Positions 35,741 to 48,001 of a stretch of 64,000 nucleotides of DNA are shown here, piece after piece. The DNA is from Pararhodobacter sp. SW119 (GTDB lineage Bacteria > Pseudomonadota > Alphaproteobacteria > Rhodobacterales > Rhodobacteraceae). The position numbers and the translations under genes were made by a program. Position 1 is the stretch's first letter. Each line of letters begins with the position of its first letter. The notes beneath the pieces are model-generated. The model saw only the letters and a list, made by a program, of their open reading frames with translations. It did not search any database and was not told where the DNA came from. The stretch is taken from assembly GCF_017811755.1 (NCBI RefSeq), contig NZ_JADDJF010000013.1:28037-92036 (forward strand), read 5' to 3'.

Positions 35741-36520
35741 GTGCATCCAGAGACTGCCGGCGAAGGTTGGTTGCGCGAAGTTTTGCTGCGGATTGAGGCA
35801 GGAGAGTTTTCGTTCGATACAATTGTAAGCAGGCCAAAAAACATTGTGGTGCGTTCAGACAGTCCACTTGGACCCTCCGTTCTTAAGCTTTGGAACCTCT
35901 CGGGCGCGAAAGGTCGCGTACGATCCTTTTTCCGGCACACGAAGGGCGCGGCCGAGAAACGGGTGCTAAGTCGCCTCGCAGGATCTTCTGTCCCGGTTCC
36001 TGAGCTTTTTGGGCACCTTCACCTTGTGGGGCAGCGCCTGAAGTTTGACGAGGTCCTCTGGATGCAGGACCTCGGCCCCGTTGTTAGTCTTAACGGGTTG
36101 CTCCATTCAGCCTCGAAGTCAGGGCGCGCTTAATCGGTTAGTCAGATCAATGGGAAAGTCATCCAGATCACAAAGGGCTTGATCGCGGCGGAGGTGTTCG
36201 ATAACGACCACAGGATTGGTAACTTCGTTCAAGATAGTGCCGACCGCATCTTTCGCATTGATTTTGAGAATGCTCGAATTTGCAGCCCTAGTCTCCTGCG
36301 TCCGAAGCACGAGGGAGAAATGCTCGGCGCACTCTTGGGAAGCTACGCGTGTATTTCGCGCTACAATCCTGATCTCACGCGCGAATTCATTCACTTCGTT
36401 TTCGAGGAACTGAAGCCATCGAAGCCAACGCGGCGAATCGTTCACCAATTAGTGAAGCGAGAGGTTCGCCGGTATACTGAACGAACGGGCTTCGTTTTTG
36501 CGACGGACCCTTTTCCGTAA
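35741..36520 (+). pseudogene. Kinase-like gene (Kdo/WaaP-type fold) broken by one stop codon
   Basis: One reading frame runs from a GTG (35741, with a GGGAGTAGGGG site) to 36520 but has a TAA at 36131-36133, codon 131. The first part has a candidate catalytic Lys (GPSVLKLW) and EKRVLSRL. The part after the stop has VFDNDHRIGNF and FRIDFENARI, which resemble the catalytic and metal-binding loops of lipopolysaccharide kinase-like proteins (HND...N, DFE). Codon use is more AT-rich than the neighbours. It was probably acquired together with the IS200 element. Family assignment is tentative; a functional N-terminal half cannot be excluded. Confidence 0.6.
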
Positions 36521-36628
36521 GGGGTGTCGACGATATTTCTTCGGGAGATCGATAGGTCGCGCATCGGAGTTGGTCAGAGGTCGAGGGTGCTTTGGACGAA
36601 AAGACAACGCATGTTACGCGCGCGGGGC

Positions 36629-36657
36629 TTGACGCTGGTCGCCGCAGCAAGTAGGTG
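36629..36657 (+). promoter_or_regulatory. Candidate promoter for rplK-rplA
   Basis: TTGACG (36629-36634), 17 bases, TAGGTG (36652-36657). It lies between the foreign DNA and rplK and would let the ribosomal genes be expressed despite the insertion after nusG. The following leader (to 36785) contains a CCAGAC/GTCTGG stem but no T-run. Confidence 0.45.
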
Positions 36658-36785
36658 CGCGGCTTGTGGGGGCCTCGGGCTCCCTTTGTTCGTGGGAGGA
36701 ATGCGGAGCGCGCTCCGTGACCGGACCACGCCAGACACCACCGTGCCGGACGCGTCTGGTGCGGGTCAGGAAAAGGAGAGGCCGA

Positions 36786-37238
36786 ATGGCCAAGAAGGTA
36801 ATCGGGCAGCTCAATCTGCAAGTGAAGGCAGGGCAGGCCAATCCCTCGCCGCCCGTCGGACCCGCACTGGGTCAGCGTGGCATCAACATCATGCAGTTCT
36901 GCAAGGACTTCAACGCCAAGACGCAGGACATGGAGCAAGGCGCGCCGGTGCCGGTGGTGATCACCTACTATCAGGACAAGTCCTTCAGCATGGAGCTGAA
37001 GACACCGCCCGCGTCATGGTATCTAAAGAAGGCTGCGGGACTGAAGCAGGTGGGCAAGCGCAACCGCGCCAAAGGGTCGGAAAAGCCGGGCCGGGATATC
37101 GCCGGGTACGTGACGGTCAAGCAGATTCGCGAGATCGCTGAAGCGAAGATGAAGGACTTGAATGCGACCGATGTCGAGGGGGCGATGCAGATCATCCTTG
37201 GCTCGGCCAAGTCCTGCGGTATCGAGGTCAGGGGGTAA
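36786..37238 (+). CDS. rplK: 50S ribosomal protein L11
   Basis: L11 forms the GTPase-associated centre with 23S rRNA. The 150-residue product has the N-terminal [20 protein letters not shown] with conserved prolines, and the rRNA-binding C-terminal domain ([20 protein letters not shown]). The start at 36786 has an AAAGGAGAGG site. An insertion-like basic stretch [18 protein letters not shown] near residue 92 makes it slightly long, as in other alphaproteobacteria. Confidence 0.96.
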   Translation: MAKKVIGQLNLQVKAGQANPSPPVGPALGQRGINIMQFCKDFNAKTQDMEQGAPVPVVITYYQDKSFSMELKTPPASWYLKKAAGLKQVGKRNRAKGSEKPGRDIAGYVTVKQIREIAEAKMKDLNATDVEGAMQIILGSAKSCGIEVRG

Positions 37239-37241
37239 GTC

Positions 37242-37940
37242 ATGGCCAAGCAAGGCAAACGCACCCGCACCGCCCGTGATCTGGTAGCCGGAAAAGCCAA
37301 CCTTTCAGTCGAGGAAGCGGTCGCTCTGATCAAGCAGTCTGCGACTGCCAAGTTCGACGAGACTGTCGAACTCGCAATGAACCTCGGCGTTGATCCGCGG
37401 CATGCTGACCAGATGGTTCGCGGCGTGGTCACGCTGCCGAACGGCACTGGCAAGACGGTCCGCGTGGCAGTTTTCGCGCGCGGCGCGAAGGCCGACGAGG
37501 CGACGGAAGCTGGCGCGGACATCGTTGGCGCAGAGGACCTGATGGAAACGATCCAGTCGGGGAAGATCGAATTCGATCGCTGCATCGCGACGCCGGACAT
37601 GATGCCCCTCGTCGGGCGCTTGGGCAAGATTCTGGGCCCGCGCAACCTGATGCCGAACCCGAAGGTCGGCACCGTGACCATGGACGTGAAGCAGGCGGTC
37701 GCCAATGCGAAGGGCGGCGAAGTGCAGTTCAAGGTCGAGAAGGCGGGCATTATCCACGCCGGCATCGGCAAGGCAAGCTTTGATCCCGAGAAGCTGGCTC
37801 AGAATGTGCGTGCCTTCGTCGAGGCGGTGACGCGTGCCAAGCCCGCGGGAGCCAAAGGCACCTATCTCAAGAAGGTGTCGCTGAGTTCGACTATGGGGCC
37901 GGGTGTAAGCGTCGATCTCGCTTCGGCCACGGCGAATTGA
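37242..37940 (+). CDS. rplA: 50S ribosomal protein L1
   Basis: L1 forms the mobile stalk that guides tRNA out of the E site and often represses its own operon. The 232-residue product has [37 protein letters not shown] and the signature [19 protein letters not shown]. It starts 3 bases after rplK. The following 271-base gap probably contains control elements for rplJL. Confidence 0.96.
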   Translation: MAKQGKRTRTARDLVAGKANLSVEEAVALIKQSATAKFDETVELAMNLGVDPRHADQMVRGVVTLPNGTGKTVRVAVFARGAKADEATEAGADIVGAEDLMETIQSGKIEFDRCIATPDMMPLVGRLGKILGPRNLMPNPKVGTVTMDVKQAVANAKGGEVQFKVEKAGIIHAGIGKASFDPEKLAQNVRAFVEAVTRAKPAGAKGTYLKKVSLSSTMGPGVSVDLASATAN

Positions 37941-38211
37941 GAATTTGTCCGGTCGTGCCGAAGGGCGCTACCGGGCGAATGACGAGGCGGTGCCCACGGT
38001 TCCGCCGCGTCCTGTCCGAGACGGCGGGTGCCACGACGGTTTACGCCCGAGTGGCTTAATTTCCTGCCCGAGATGGGGAACGAGACGGAAAGTACCGGGG
38101 CTTGACCTCGGGCGATCTTGCCCTCGGCTCCCTTGCGGACCCGAACGCTTCCGGTGACATACCGGAGGCAAACATGAGCCGGGGGGCAACCCCCAAACTT
38201 GGAGCTAACCT
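37941..38211 (+). promoter_or_regulatory. rplJ leader region, possible L10 autoregulatory RNA
   Basis: The 271 bases between rplA and rplJ contain no open gene but several potential stems, among them GGGGG-CAA-CCCCC-type pairing at 38181-38194 just before the rplJ ribosome binding site. L10 of many bacteria represses its own mRNA from such a leader. A TTGACC at 38102-38107 has no good -10. Assignment rests on position and pairing only. Confidence 0.4.
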
Positions 38212-38727
38212 GTGGATAGAGCCCAGAAAGAGAAAGTGGTCGAGGAACTCGGCCAGATCTTCGAAAGCTCTGGCGTGGTCGTGGTTGCACACTACGAAGG
38301 TCTGACGGTTGCCGAGATGCAGGCCCTGCGCGCACGCATGCGCGACGCGGGTGGGGCCGTGCGCGTTGCCAAGAACAAGCTCGCCAAGATCGCCCTTGAA
38401 GGAAAGCCCTGCGCAAGCATCGGAACCCTTCTGACGGGCATGACCGTTCTCGCCTATTCCGAAGACCCTGTCGCCGCGGCGAAGGTCTCGGAAGCGTATG
38501 CCAAGGACAACAAGAAGTTTGTTATCCTTGGTGGCGCGATGGGCGAGACGGCGCTGGACGCCGACGGTGTTAAGGCCGTGGCTTCGATGCCCTCGCGCGA
38601 AGAGCTCATCGCTCAGATCGTGTCGTGCATCGGGGCGCCCGCCGCGAACATCGCCGGGGCCATTGGCGCGCCTGCTTCGAACATCGCAAGCATCCTCTCC
38701 ACCCTGGAGGAGCGGGAAGCCGCTTGA
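38212..38727 (+). CDS. rplJ: 50S ribosomal protein L10
   Basis: L10 anchors the L7/L12 stalk to the ribosome. The 171-residue product begins [20 protein letters not shown] and has [20 protein letters not shown] and the C-terminal L12-binding helix ([14 protein letters not shown]). The start is GTG with a GGAG 7 bases upstream. rplL follows after 67 bases. Confidence 0.95.
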   Translation: MDRAQKEKVVEELGQIFESSGVVVVAHYEGLTVAEMQALRARMRDAGGAVRVAKNKLAKIALEGKPCASIGTLLTGMTVLAYSEDPVAAAKVSEAYAKDNKKFVILGGAMGETALDADGVKAVASMPSREELIAQIVSCIGAPAANIAGAIGAPASNIASILSTLEEREAA

Positions 38728-38794
38728 GCAAACGTCTGCCTGCTGGGGCGCGCGTCCCATGCCGGAACACACCTGACAGAATGGAAACGGAACA

Positions 38795-39175
38795 ATGGCT
38801 GATCTCAAAGCACTCGCCGAGCAAATCGTGAATCTGACGCTTCTGGAAGCGCAAGAACTTAAGACCATCCTCAAGGATGAATACGGCATCGAACCCGCTG
38901 CTGGCGGCGCGGTCATGATGGCCGGTCCCGCCGCTGGCGCGGCCGCCGAAGCGGTCGAGGAAAAGACCGAATTCGACGTGATCCTCGTCGAAGCAGGCGC
39001 CAACAAGATCAACGTCATCAAGGAAGTTCGGGCGATCACCGGTCTTGGCCTGAAGGAGGCGAAGGATCTGGTCGAGGCCGGCGGCAAGGCCGTGAAGGAA
39101 CAGGCGCCGAAGGCTGAAGCCGAAGAGCTGAAGAAAAAGCTCGAAGCTGCTGGCGCCAAGGTCGAACTGAAGTGA
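38795..39175 (+). CDS. rplL: 50S ribosomal protein L7/L12
   Basis: L7/L12 dimers form the flexible stalk that recruits translation GTPases. The 126-residue product has the N-terminal dimerisation domain ([20 protein letters not shown]), an Ala/Gly hinge (about 43-58) and the C-terminal domain with [21 protein letters not shown] terminator-like attenuator follows before rpoB. Confidence 0.97.
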   Translation: MADLKALAEQIVNLTLLEAQELKTILKDEYGIEPAAGGAVMMAGPAAGAAAEAVEEKTEFDVILVEAGANKINVIKEVRAITGLGLKEAKDLVEAGGKAVKEQAPKAEAEELKKKLEAAGAKVELK

Positions 39176-39210
39176 TCTCACGGGTGCGTGGCACCCGATC
39201 GCACTGAAAA

Positions 39211-39252
39211 GGCTGGGTCCGGCACGTTCCGGGCCCGGCCGCAGCTGTTTTT
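39211..39252 (+). terminator. Attenuator between rplL and rpoB
   Basis: Twelve bases (39211-39222) pair with 39229-39240, with two G-U pairs and a six-base loop. GCAGC and five T residues follow. A partial terminator between rplL and rpoB is known in enterobacteria, where it sets the ratio of ribosomal protein to polymerase; this looks like the local counterpart. Confidence 0.6.
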
Positions 39253-39286
39253 CGCGCGCCAATGGTTAAGACGGCGCGGTTTCTTC

Positions 39287-39317
39287 CGGCAAGCACCTGA
39301 GCGGAGGTGCTTTCCGG
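39287..39317 (+). other. Hairpin upstream of rpoB, possible RNase III site
   Basis: AAGCACCT pairs with AGGTGCTT around GAGCGG, and CCGG pairs with CCGG outside that with one mismatch. It follows the attenuator and lies 137 bases before rpoB. In E. coli the rplL-rpoB spacer is cut by RNase III in a similar stem, but cleavage here is inferred only. Confidence 0.4.
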
Positions 39318-39453
39318 AAGTAACAGTGGGCTCGGGAGCGGACCGGTGGGACGGTTCGCAGGAATAGAGCCTCATATTTCCGTTTCGCTTGCGGCAGCGC
39401 GGCCGAGGCCCGAAGGCACGCGCGCCCGCGAAAGAAGAAAGGTGATACCGAGC

Positions 39454-42400
39454 ATGGCGCAGACCTATGTTGGCCAGAAACGCATCCGGCGGATGTTTGG
39501 CAAGATCCGCGAAGTTCTGGAGATGCCGAACCTGATCGAGGTTCAGAAATCCTCCTACGACCTCTTTTTGCGTTCGGGCGACAGCGAAACACCGCTGGAC
39601 GGTGAAGGGCTGATGGGCACGTTCCAGTCCGTTTTCCCGATCAAGGATTTCAATGAAACGGCGGTGCTGGAGTTCGTCAAGTACGATCTCGAGAAGCCGA
39701 AGTATGATATCGAGGAATGCCAGAGCCGCGACATGACCTACGCGGCACCGCTGAAGGTGACGCTTCGCCTCATTGTCTTTGACGTTGACCCCGATACTTC
39801 GGCGAAGTCGGTCAAGGACATCAAGGAGCAGGAAGTGTTCATGGGTGACATGCCGCTCATGACGCCGAACGGCACCTTTATTGTCAACGGCTCGGAACGC
39901 GTCGTCGTCAGCCAGATGCACCGAAGCCCGGGCGTTTTCTTCGATCACGACAAGGGCAAGACCCATTCGTCGGGCAAGCTTCTGTTCCAGTGCCGGATCA
40001 TCCCCTATCGCGGTTCCTGGCTGGATTTCGAGTTCGACCCGAAAGATCTGGTGTTCGCGCGGATCGACCGTCGGCGCAAGCTGCCGGTGACGACCCTGCT
40101 CTATGCGCTCGGCATGGATCAGGATGCGATCATGTCGGCATACTACGACACCGTAACTTTCCGCCTGGACAAAGGGCGCGGTTGGGTGACCCGGTTCTTC
40201 CCCGAACGCGTGCGCGGCACGCGTCCGACCATGGATTTGGTGGATGCATCGACCGGCGAAGTGATCCTTAAGGCCGGTGACAAGGCTACGCCGCGGATGG
40301 TCAAGAAGTGGATCGATGAGGCCAGGGTTACCGAATTGCTTGTGCCATTCGATTATATCTTTGGCCGCTTCGTCGCGCGTGATCTGATCAACGAGGAGAC
40401 CGGCGAGATTTGGGTCGAGGCAGGCGACGAGTTGACCTGGGATCTGGACAAGGACGGTGAGGTCAAGGGCGGGACGCTGAAGCTTCTGATGGATCAGGGC
40501 ATCACCGAGATTCCGGTGCTGGACATCGACGGGGTAAATGTCGGTCCCTACATCCGCAATACGATGGCTGCCGACAAGAACATGAACCGTGAACAGGCGC
40601 TCATGGACATCTATCGCGTCATGCGCCCCGGCGAGCCGCCGACCTATGACGCCGCCTCGGCGCTGTTTGACACGCTTCTCTTTGATTCCGAGCGTTACGA
40701 TCTTTCCGCGGTCGGTCGCGTGAAGATGAACATGCGTCTCGACCTCGACGCCGAGGACACGGTACGCACGCTGAGGAAGGAAGATATTGTCGCCTGCATC
40801 AAGGCGTTGGTCGAACTGCGCGACGGCAAGGGCGAGATTGACGACATCGACCACTTGGGGAACCGCCGGGTACGCTCGGTTGGTGAACTGATGGAGAACC
40901 AGTATCGCGTCGGCCTCCTGCGCATGGAGCGGGCGATCCGCGAGCGGATGAGCTCGGTCGAGATCGATACGGTGATGCCGCAGGATCTGATCAACGCCAA
41001 GCCGGCTGCGGCTGCGGTTCGCGAGTTCTTCGGTTCCTCGCAGCTTTCGCAGTTTATGGATCAGACCAACCCGCTATCGGAAGTGACCCACAAGAGGCGC
41101 CTGTCGGCGCTTGGACCAGGCGGTCTGACGCGCGAACGCGCAGGTTTCGAGGTGCGCGATGTTCATCCGACGCACTATGGTCGGATGTGCCCGATCGAGA
41201 CGCCGGAAGGTCAGAACATCGGCCTGATCAACTCGCTGGCGACATTTGCTCGGGTCAACAAATACGGATTTATCGAGACGCCCTATCGTCGTGTCGTCGA
41301 GGGAAAGGTGACTGACGAGGTCGTGTATCTCTCTGCCACCGAGGAGATGCGCCACACAATCGCGCAAGCCAACGCCAACCTCGACACCGAGGGGCGTTTC
41401 GTGAACGACCTGGTCTCGACGCGCAAAAGCGGCGAGTTCGTGCTGTCGCCGCGCGAAACAGTCGATCTTATCGACGTGTCTCCGAAGCAGCTCGTTTCGG
41501 TCGCGGCCTCGCTCATTCCGTTCCTGGAGAACGACGATGCCAACCGCGCGTTGATGGGCTCGAACATGATGCGTCAGGCCGTGCCGCTTCTGCAGTCAAA
41601 CGCGCCGCTGGTCGGCACCGGCATCGAAGGTGTGGTGGCCCGCGACTCTGGTGCCGCGATCATGGCGCGCCGTGCGGGCATCGTCGATCAGGTCGACGCC
41701 CAGCGTATCGTTGTCCGCGCGACCGAGATGATGGAACCCGGAGAGCCCGGGGTCGACATCTATCGGTTGCGCAAGTTCAAGCGGTCGAACCAGTCGTCCT
41801 GCATCAATCAACGTCCGCTGGTGAAAGTGGGCGATGTTGTCGAGCGTGGGGAGGTCGTTGCCGACGGGCCCTGTACGGACATGGGTGAACTGGCCGTGGG
41901 CCGGAATGTTACCGTCGCGTTCATGCCCTGGAATGGCTACAACTATGAAGACTCCATTCTGATTTCGGAACGTATCCTGAAGGATGACGTCTTCACCTCG
42001 ATCCATATCGAGGAATACGAAGTGGCTGCCCGCGACACGAAGCTCGGACCGGAGGAGATCACGCGGGACATTCCCAACGTTGGCGAGGAGGCGTTGCGCA
42101 ATCTTGACGAGGCGGGAATCGTCTACATCGGCGCGGAAGTGCAGGCTGGCGACATCCTGGTGGGCAAGATCACGCCCAAGGGCGAAAGCCCGATGACGCC
42201 GGAGGAAAAGCTTCTGCGCGCGATCTTCGGTGAGAAGGCCTCGGACGTTCGCGATACTTCGCTTCGTCTGCCGCCGGGTGCATATGGTACCGTTGTCGAA
42301 GTCAGGGTCTTCAACCGGCACGGCGTCGACAAGGACGAACGTGCCTTGCAGATCGAGCGCGAGGAGATTGAACGTCTCTCACGTGACCGTGACGACGAAC

Positions 42401-43590
42401 TGGCGATCCTGGAGCGCAATATCTACGCGCGACTGCAGCAAATCCTTCATGGAAAGGTTGCAGTCAAGGGACCGAAAGGCGTCAAGCCGAATTCGGAGAT
42501 CACCGAGGATCTTCTTGGGGGTCTGAGTCGAGGTCAATGGTGGCAGTTGGCGCTCGCCGATGATGCCGAGGCGCAGGAAGTGGAAGCGCTGAATGCCCTT
42601 TATGACCAGCAGAAGCGGGCGCTGAACCATCGCTTCGAAGACAAGGTCGAGAAGGTGCGTCGGGGCGACGACTTGCCCCCGGGCGTCATGAAGATGGTCA
42701 AGGTGTTCCTGGCGGTGAAGCGCAAGCTGCAGCCGGGCGACAAGATGGCTGGGCGTCACGGCAACAAAGGCGTCGTCTCCAAGGTGGTACCCGAGGAAGA
42801 TATGCCGTTCCTCTCGGACGGTACGACGGTCGACATCGTTCTGAACCCGTTGGGCGTGCCCAGTCGAATGAACGTTGGGCAGATCCTTGAGACGCACATG
42901 GGCTGGGCCCTGCGCGGCTTGGGCGTGCAGATCGACGAGGCGCTGCAGGAGTATCGGTACAAGGGCGACCTTAGTCCTGTGAAGGATGCTTTGCGCATTG
43001 CTTATGGAGAAGAGGTCTATGACGCGGCCTTTGCGTCGATGGACGACGAGGTGCTGATCGAATCCGCCGAATCCGTCAGAGGCGGCGTACCGATTGGCAC
43101 GCCGGTCTTCGACGGCGCGAAGGAAGCGGATGTAAATGACGCACTGATCCGCGCGGGCTTCGATGTTTCGGGCCAGTCGACGGTCTTTGACGGGCGCTCG
43201 GGCATGGCGTTTGCGCGCCCGGTGACGGTGGGCACGAAGTACATGCTCAAGCTGCACCATCTGGTTGATGACAAGCTTCATGCACGTTCGACCGGACCCT
43301 ACAGCCTGGTCACCCAGCAACCGCTGGGCGGCAAGGCGCAGTTCGGCGGTCAACGTCTTGGCGAGATGGAGGTCTGGGCGCTGGAGGCCTACGGTGCCGC
43401 TTACACGCTGCAGGAAATGCTGACCGTGAAGTCCGACGACGTGGCAGGACGGACCAAGGTCTACGAATCGATCGTCAAGGGCGAGGACAACTTCGAGGCC
43501 GGTGTGCCCGAATCCTTCAATGTGCTTGTGAAGGAAGTCCGCGGCCTCGGCCTCAACATGGAACTCCTGGATTCGGAGGAGGAGGGCTGA
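39454..43590 (+). CDS. rpoB: RNA polymerase beta subunit
   Basis: RpoB forms the polymerase active-site cleft with RpoC. The 1378-residue product has the normal alphaproteobacterial length. The rifampicin region reads [20 protein letters not shown] then [11 protein letters not shown], with the usual sensitive residues. [16 protein letters not shown] lies near the C-terminal third. The start [20 protein letters not shown] is chosen over a 147-base longer frame because it fits the family and the AAAGGTG site. rpoC follows 52 bases later. Confidence 0.98.
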   Translation: MAQTYVGQKRIRRMFGKIREVLEMPNLIEVQKSSYDLFLRSGDSETPLDGEGLMGTFQSVFPIKDFNETAVLEFVKYDLEKPKYDIEECQSRDMTYAAPLKVTLRLIVFDVDPDTSAKSVKDIKEQEVFMGDMPLMTPNGTFIVNGSERVVVSQMHRSPGVFFDHDKGKTHSSGKLLFQCRIIPYRGSWLDFEFDPKDLVFARIDRRRKLPVTTLLYALGMDQDAIMSAYYDTVTFRLDKGRGWVTRFFPERVRGTRPTMDLVDASTGEVILKAGDKATPRMVKKWIDEARVTELLVPFDYIFGRFVARDLINEETGEIWVEAGDELTWDLDKDGEVKGGTLKLLMDQGITEIPVLDIDGVNVGPYIRNTMAADKNMNREQALMDIYRVMRPGEPPTYDAASALFDTLLFDSERYDLSAVGRVKMNMRLDLDAEDTVRTLRKEDIVACIKALVELRDGKGEIDDIDHLGNRRVRSVGELMENQYRVGLLRMERAIRERMSSVEIDTVMPQDLINAKPAAAAVREFFGSSQLSQFMDQTNPLSEVTHKRRLSALGPGGLTRERAGFEVRDVHPTHYGRMCPIETPEGQNIGLINSLATFARVNKYGFIETPYRRVVEGKVTDEVVYLSATEEMRHTIAQANANLDTEGRFVNDLVSTRKSGEFVLSPRETVDLIDVSPKQLVSVAASLIPFLENDDANRALMGSNMMRQAVPLLQSNAPLVGTGIEGVVARDSGAAIMARRAGIVDQVDAQRIVVRATEMMEPGEPGVDIYRLRKFKRSNQSSCINQRPLVKVGDVVERGEVVADGPCTDMGELAVGRNVTVAFMPWNGYNYEDSILISERILKDDVFTSIHIEEYEVAARDTKLGPEEITRDIPNVGEEALRNLDEAGIVYIGAEVQAGDILVGKITPKGESPMTPEEKLLRAIFGEKASDVRDTSLRLPPGAYGTVVEVRVFNRHGVDKDERALQIEREEIERLSRDRDDELAILERNIYARLQQILHGKVAVKGPKGVKPNSEITEDLLGGLSRGQWWQLALADDAEAQEVEALNALYDQQKRALNHRFEDKVEKVRRGDDLPPGVMKMVKVFLAVKRKLQPGDKMAGRHGNKGVVSKVVPEEDMPFLSDGTTVDIVLNPLGVPSRMNVGQILETHMGWALRGLGVQIDEALQEYRYKGDLSPVKDALRIAYGEEVYDAAFASMDDEVLIESAESVRGGVPIGTPVFDGAKEADVNDALIRAGFDVSGQSTVFDGRSGMAFARPVTVGTKYMLKLHHLVDDKLHARSTGPYSLVTQQPLGGKAQFGGQRLGEMEVWALEAYGAAYTLQEMLTVKSDDVAGRTKVYESIVKGEDNFEAGVPESFNVLVKEVRGLGLNMELLDSEEEG

Positions 43591-43642
43591 GGGCCGCGCG
43601 CCCTCACCCCCTCACCCCGGCATCTGACGCAAGGAACCGAAA

Positions 43643-46600
43643 ATGAACCAGGAACTCACCACCAATCCGTTCAACCCGCTGACTCCGGTCAAGACGTTTG
43701 ACGAAATTCGCGTTTCGCTCGCAAGTCCCGAGCGGATCCTCAGCTGGTCCTACGGGGAGATCAAGAAACCCGAGACGATCAACTACCGCACGTTCAAGCC
43801 TGAGCGTGACGGCCTGTTCTGCGCGCGGATCTTCGGGCCGATCAAGGACTACGAGTGCCTCTGCGGCAAGTACAAGCGGATGAAGTATCGCGGCGTCGTC
43901 TGCGAGAAATGCGGCGTCGAGGTGACCCTGCAGAAAGTGCGCCGCGAGCGCATGGGTCATATCGAACTGGCCGCGCCGGTCGCGCACATTTGGTTCCTGA
44001 AGTCGTTGCCCAGCCGCATCGGCCTTATGCTGGACATGACGCTCCGCGACCTTGAGCGTATCCTCTATTTCGAGAACTACGTCGTGATTGAGCCCGGCCT
44101 GACCGAGCTCTCCTACGGGCAACTCATGTCCGAAGAGGAATATCTCGACGCGCAGGACCAGTTCGGCTCAGATGCCTTCACAGCCGGGATTGGCGCCGAG
44201 GCGATCCGCGAGATGCTGGCAGCGATTGACCTCGAGGCCGAGGCGTTGAAGTTGCGCGAGGAGTTGAAAGAAGCCACCGGCGAACTGAAGCCGAAGAAGA
44301 TCATCAAGCGGCTGAAAGTCGTCGAGAACTTCCTGGAATCCGGCAATCGGCCTGAGTGGATGGTTCTGACCGTTTTGCCGGTGATTCCACCCGAATTGCG
44401 CCCGCTGGTGCCGCTCGATGGCGGTCGGTTTGCGACATCGGACCTGAACGATCTCTACCGCCGGGTGATCAACCGGAACAACCGGCTAAAACGCCTGATC
44501 GAACTGCGTGCGCCCGACATCATCGTGCGCAACGAAAAGCGCATGTTGCAAGAATCTGTCGATGCGCTATTCGACAACGGACGGCGTGGTCGGGTCATTA
44601 CCGGCAACAACAAGCGCCCGCTGAAGTCTCTTTCGGACATGCTCAAGGGCAAGCAGGGGCGTTTCCGTCAGAACCTCCTTGGCAAGCGCGTCGACTTCTC
44701 TGGCCGTTCGGTCATTGTGACGGGTCCGGAGTTGAAGCTGCACCAGTGCGGTCTTCCGAAAAAGATGGCGCTCGAGCTGTTCAAGCCCTTCATTTATTCG
44801 CGACTCGAGGCAAAGGGGCTGAGTTCCACCGTCAAGCAGGCCAAGAAACTGGTCGAGAAGGAGCGCCCCGAGGTCTGGGACATCCTCGACGAGGTAATCC
44901 GCGAGCACCCGGTCCTGCTCAACCGCGCGCCGACACTGCACCGTCTGGGCATTCAGGCGTTCGAGCCGATCCTGATCGAGGGCAAGGCGATCCAGCTGCA
45001 CCCGCTCGTCTGCTCGGCTTTCAACGCCGACTTCGACGGGGACCAGATGGCGGTCCATGTGCCTCTCAGCCTTGAAGCACAACTCGAAGCCCGCGTGCTG
45101 ATGATGTCGACCAACAACGTCCTTAGCCCGGCGAACGGCGCGCCGATCATCGTGCCGTCACAGGACATGGTACTGGGGCTCTACTACACCACGATGCAGC
45201 GCGAAGGCATGGTCGGCGAAGGTAAGATCTTTGCTGATATCGATGAAGTCGAACACGCCCTTGCCGCGGACGAAGTGCATCTGCACGCAAAGGTTACTGC
45301 GCGCATCATGCAAATCGACGAGCATGGCAACGAGGTAATGAAACGCTTCGAGACGACGCCGGGCCGGCTTCGCCTTGGCGCGCTGCTCCCGCTCAATGCC
45401 AAGGCGCCGTTCGATCTGGTCAATCGGCTCCTTCGGAAGAAGGACGTGCAGGAAGTCATCGACACCGTCTACCGTTTCTGCGGTCAGAAAGAGTCGGTCA
45501 TCTTCTGCGACCAGATCATGGGGCTGGGCTTCCGCGAAGCGTTCCGCGCCGGCATCAGCTTCGGCAAGGACGATATGCTGATCCCCGAAGCGAAATGGTC
45601 GATCGTCAATTCGACCCGCGATCAGGTGAAGGAGTTCGAGCAACAATATCTTGATGGTCTCATCACCCAGGGCGAGAAATACAACAAGGTCGTCGACTCT
45701 TGGTCGAAATGCTCGGATGCGGTCGCTGGCGAGATGATGGCCGAGATTTCGGCTGTTCGCTATGACGAGGCGGGTGCCGAAAAGGAACCGAACAGCGTCT
45801 ACATGATGTCGCATTCCGGCGCGCGAGGTTCGCCCGCGCAGATGAAGCAGCTGGGCGGCATGCGGGGCCTGATGGCCAAGCCTTCGGGCGAGATCATCGA
45901 AACGCCGATCATTTCGAACTTCAAGGAAGGTCTGACGGTGCTGGAGTACTTCAACTCCACGCATGGTGCACGGAAGGGACTCGCCGACACCGCGCTCAAG
46001 ACCGCGAACTCGGGCTATCTTACCCGGCGTCTTGTCGACGTGGCGCAGGATTGCATCGTGCGCACTGACGATTGCGGCACTGATCGCTTCATCACCGCGC
46101 GTGCTGCGGTGAATGATGGCGAGGTCGTTGCAAGTCTGGCGGAACGTATTCTGGGCCGTGTCGCGGCAGAAGACGTGATTGATCCGGTGAGCGGTGAGGT
46201 GCTCGTGGAGCGCAACACGCTGATGGACGAGCGCGATGCCGATCAGATCGAGGCCGCGACTATCGCCACGGTCAAGATCCGCTCCCCGCTGACTTGTGAG
46301 GCCGAGGAAGGCGTTTGCGTGAAGTGCTATGGACGCGATCTCGCGCGTGGTACCTTGGTCAACAAGGGCGAAGCGGTTGGCATCATCGCGGCACAGTCGA
46401 TCGGCGAGCCGGGGACCCAGTTGACCATGCGGACCTTCCACATCGGGGGGATCGCACAAGGGGGCAGCCAGTCGTTCCAGGAGGCCGGCCACGGAGGCAA
46501 GATCGAATTCCGCAACGCGAACGTTCTGGAGAATGCCGCCGGTGACCTGCTCGTACTGGGTCGCAACATGCAGATCGCGATCATTGATGAGAATGGGGTC

Positions 46601-47878
46601 GAGCGAGCCAGTCACAAGTTGAGCTACGGCACCAAGTTGTTCGTGCGAGACGGCGGGGAGGTCAATCGGGGAGACAAGCTCTTTGAATGGGACCCCTACA
46701 CCCTGCCGATCATCGCGGAGAAGGCAGGCCGTGCGAAGTTTGTTGACCTGATCGGCGGGCTCTCGGTCCGAGACGAAACCGATGATGCGACGGGCATGAC
46801 CCAGAAGATCGTCACCGATTGGCGCTCGGTCCCCAAGGGGGGCGATCTCAAACCCGAAATCATCATCATGGATCCGGAAACTGGCGATCCCGTGCGCAAC
46901 GATGCGGGCAATCCGGTGACTTATCCGATGTCGGTCGATGCGGTACTTTCGATCGAAGATGGGCAGGACGTCCGACAGGGCGATGTCGTTGCGCGTATCC
47001 CTCGCGAGGGCGCCAAGACCAAGGATATCACCGGTGGTTTGCCGCGGGTCGCAGAACTGTTCGAGGCACGCAGACCGAAGGACCATGCGATCATCTGCGA
47101 AATGGACGGCTATGTGCGCTTCGGCAAGGACTACAAGAACAAGCGACGGATCGCGATCGAACCCGTCGATGAGAAGTTCGCGACCGTCGAGTACATGGTG
47201 CCGAAAGGTAAACACATCCCCGTGCAGGAGGGCGATTGGGTCCAGCGTGGTGACTACATCATGGATGGCAACCCTGCGCCCCATGACATCCTTCGCATCC
47301 TCGGCATCGAAGCGTTGGCCAACTACCTGATCGACGAGGTGCAGGACGTTTACCGCCTGCAGGGTGTGAAGATCAACGACAAGCACATCGAGGTGATCGT
47401 TCGTCAGATGCTTCAGAAACTCGAAGTCATCGATTCGGGCGATACTGTGCTGTTGAAAGGCGAGGCAGTGGACAAGTACGAGTTCGACGAGATCAACGAT
47501 AAGGCGATCGCGTCAGGCTTGCGTCCTGCAAAGGGTGAGCCGATCCTGCTCGGCATCACCAAAGCCAGCTTGCAAACCCGCTCGTTCATCTCGGCCGCGT
47601 CGTTCCAGGAGACGACCCGTGTGCTGACCGAGGCCTCGGTTCAGGGCAAGCGAGACAAGCTGGTTGGCCTGAAGGAAAACGTCATCGTCGGCCGACTGAT
47701 TCCGGCTGGTACTGGCGGAGTCGCCACCGCGAATAGGCGCATTGCTGCCGAGCGCGATCAGAAGGTGATCGACGCGCGCCGAGCAGAGGCCGAAGCCGCT
47801 GCCGCCCTTGCCGCTCCGGAGGAAGGTACCGAGGATGCGATGGCCTTCGACGGCTCATCGGATCCGCGCGACCTCTGA
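43643..47878 (+). CDS. rpoC: RNA polymerase beta' subunit
   Basis: RpoC carries the catalytic Mg-binding motif. The 1411-residue product has the first zinc site ([19 protein letters not shown]), the catalytic [12 protein letters not shown], and the second zinc site (Cys in RTDDCGT and [11 protein letters not shown]). AAGGAACC precedes the ATG. A strong terminator follows 22 bases after the stop, closing the secE-to-rpoC region. Confidence 0.98.
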   Translation: MNQELTTNPFNPLTPVKTFDEIRVSLASPERILSWSYGEIKKPETINYRTFKPERDGLFCARIFGPIKDYECLCGKYKRMKYRGVVCEKCGVEVTLQKVRRERMGHIELAAPVAHIWFLKSLPSRIGLMLDMTLRDLERILYFENYVVIEPGLTELSYGQLMSEEEYLDAQDQFGSDAFTAGIGAEAIREMLAAIDLEAEALKLREELKEATGELKPKKIIKRLKVVENFLESGNRPEWMVLTVLPVIPPELRPLVPLDGGRFATSDLNDLYRRVINRNNRLKRLIELRAPDIIVRNEKRMLQESVDALFDNGRRGRVITGNNKRPLKSLSDMLKGKQGRFRQNLLGKRVDFSGRSVIVTGPELKLHQCGLPKKMALELFKPFIYSRLEAKGLSSTVKQAKKLVEKERPEVWDILDEVIREHPVLLNRAPTLHRLGIQAFEPILIEGKAIQLHPLVCSAFNADFDGDQMAVHVPLSLEAQLEARVLMMSTNNVLSPANGAPIIVPSQDMVLGLYYTTMQREGMVGEGKIFADIDEVEHALAADEVHLHAKVTARIMQIDEHGNEVMKRFETTPGRLRLGALLPLNAKAPFDLVNRLLRKKDVQEVIDTVYRFCGQKESVIFCDQIMGLGFREAFRAGISFGKDDMLIPEAKWSIVNSTRDQVKEFEQQYLDGLITQGEKYNKVVDSWSKCSDAVAGEMMAEISAVRYDEAGAEKEPNSVYMMSHSGARGSPAQMKQLGGMRGLMAKPSGEIIETPIISNFKEGLTVLEYFNSTHGARKGLADTALKTANSGYLTRRLVDVAQDCIVRTDDCGTDRFITARAAVNDGEVVASLAERILGRVAAEDVIDPVSGEVLVERNTLMDERDADQIEAATIATVKIRSPLTCEAEEGVCVKCYGRDLARGTLVNKGEAVGIIAAQSIGEPGTQLTMRTFHIGGIAQGGSQSFQEAGHGGKIEFRNANVLENAAGDLLVLGRNMQIAIIDENGVERASHKLSYGTKLFVRDGGEVNRGDKLFEWDPYTLPIIAEKAGRAKFVDLIGGLSVRDETDDATGMTQKIVTDWRSVPKGGDLKPEIIIMDPETGDPVRNDAGNPVTYPMSVDAVLSIEDGQDVRQGDVVARIPREGAKTKDITGGLPRVAELFEARRPKDHAIICEMDGYVRFGKDYKNKRRIAIEPVDEKFATVEYMVPKGKHIPVQEGDWVQRGDYIMDGNPAPHDILRILGIEALANYLIDEVQDVYRLQGVKINDKHIEVIVRQMLQKLEVIDSGDTVLLKGEAVDKYEFDEINDKAIASGLRPAKGEPILLGITKASLQTRSFISAASFQETTRVLTEASVQGKRDKLVGLKENVIVGRLIPAGTGGVATANRRIAAERDQKVIDARRAEAEAAAALAAPEEGTEDAMAFDGSSDPRDL

Positions 47879-47900
47879 TCATCAGCAGGCTCGAGAACAG

Positions 47901-47934
47901 GACCCCCGCGCGACCGCGCGGGGGTCTTCAATTT
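47901..47934 (+). terminator. Intrinsic terminator after rpoC
   Basis: A perfect 12-bp stem (47901-47912 with 47915-47926), loop AC, is followed by TTCAATTT. This separates rpoBC from the DMT transporter and the str operon downstream. Confidence 0.85.
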
Positions 47935-48001
47935 CCGTCTCTTTCCTTCGGTTCGCGACTCGGGCATACTGAACAGGTTAAATTCCCGCGCGAGTCCGGC
48001 C

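Noticed and set aside
35741..36133. A complete 130-residue gene on its own
   Set aside because: The frame continues with the missing kinase motifs after a single stop, so it is better read as the first half of a broken gene.
39307..39453. A 49-residue N-terminal extension of rpoB
   Set aside because: It runs through the hairpin region upstream; RpoB of relatives starts [13 protein letters not shown] and the AAAGGTG site fits that start.
45158..47386. 742-codon open frame on the minus strand across rpoC
   Set aside because: It is antisense to rpoC, whose zinc and catalytic motifs are intact in the sense frame.
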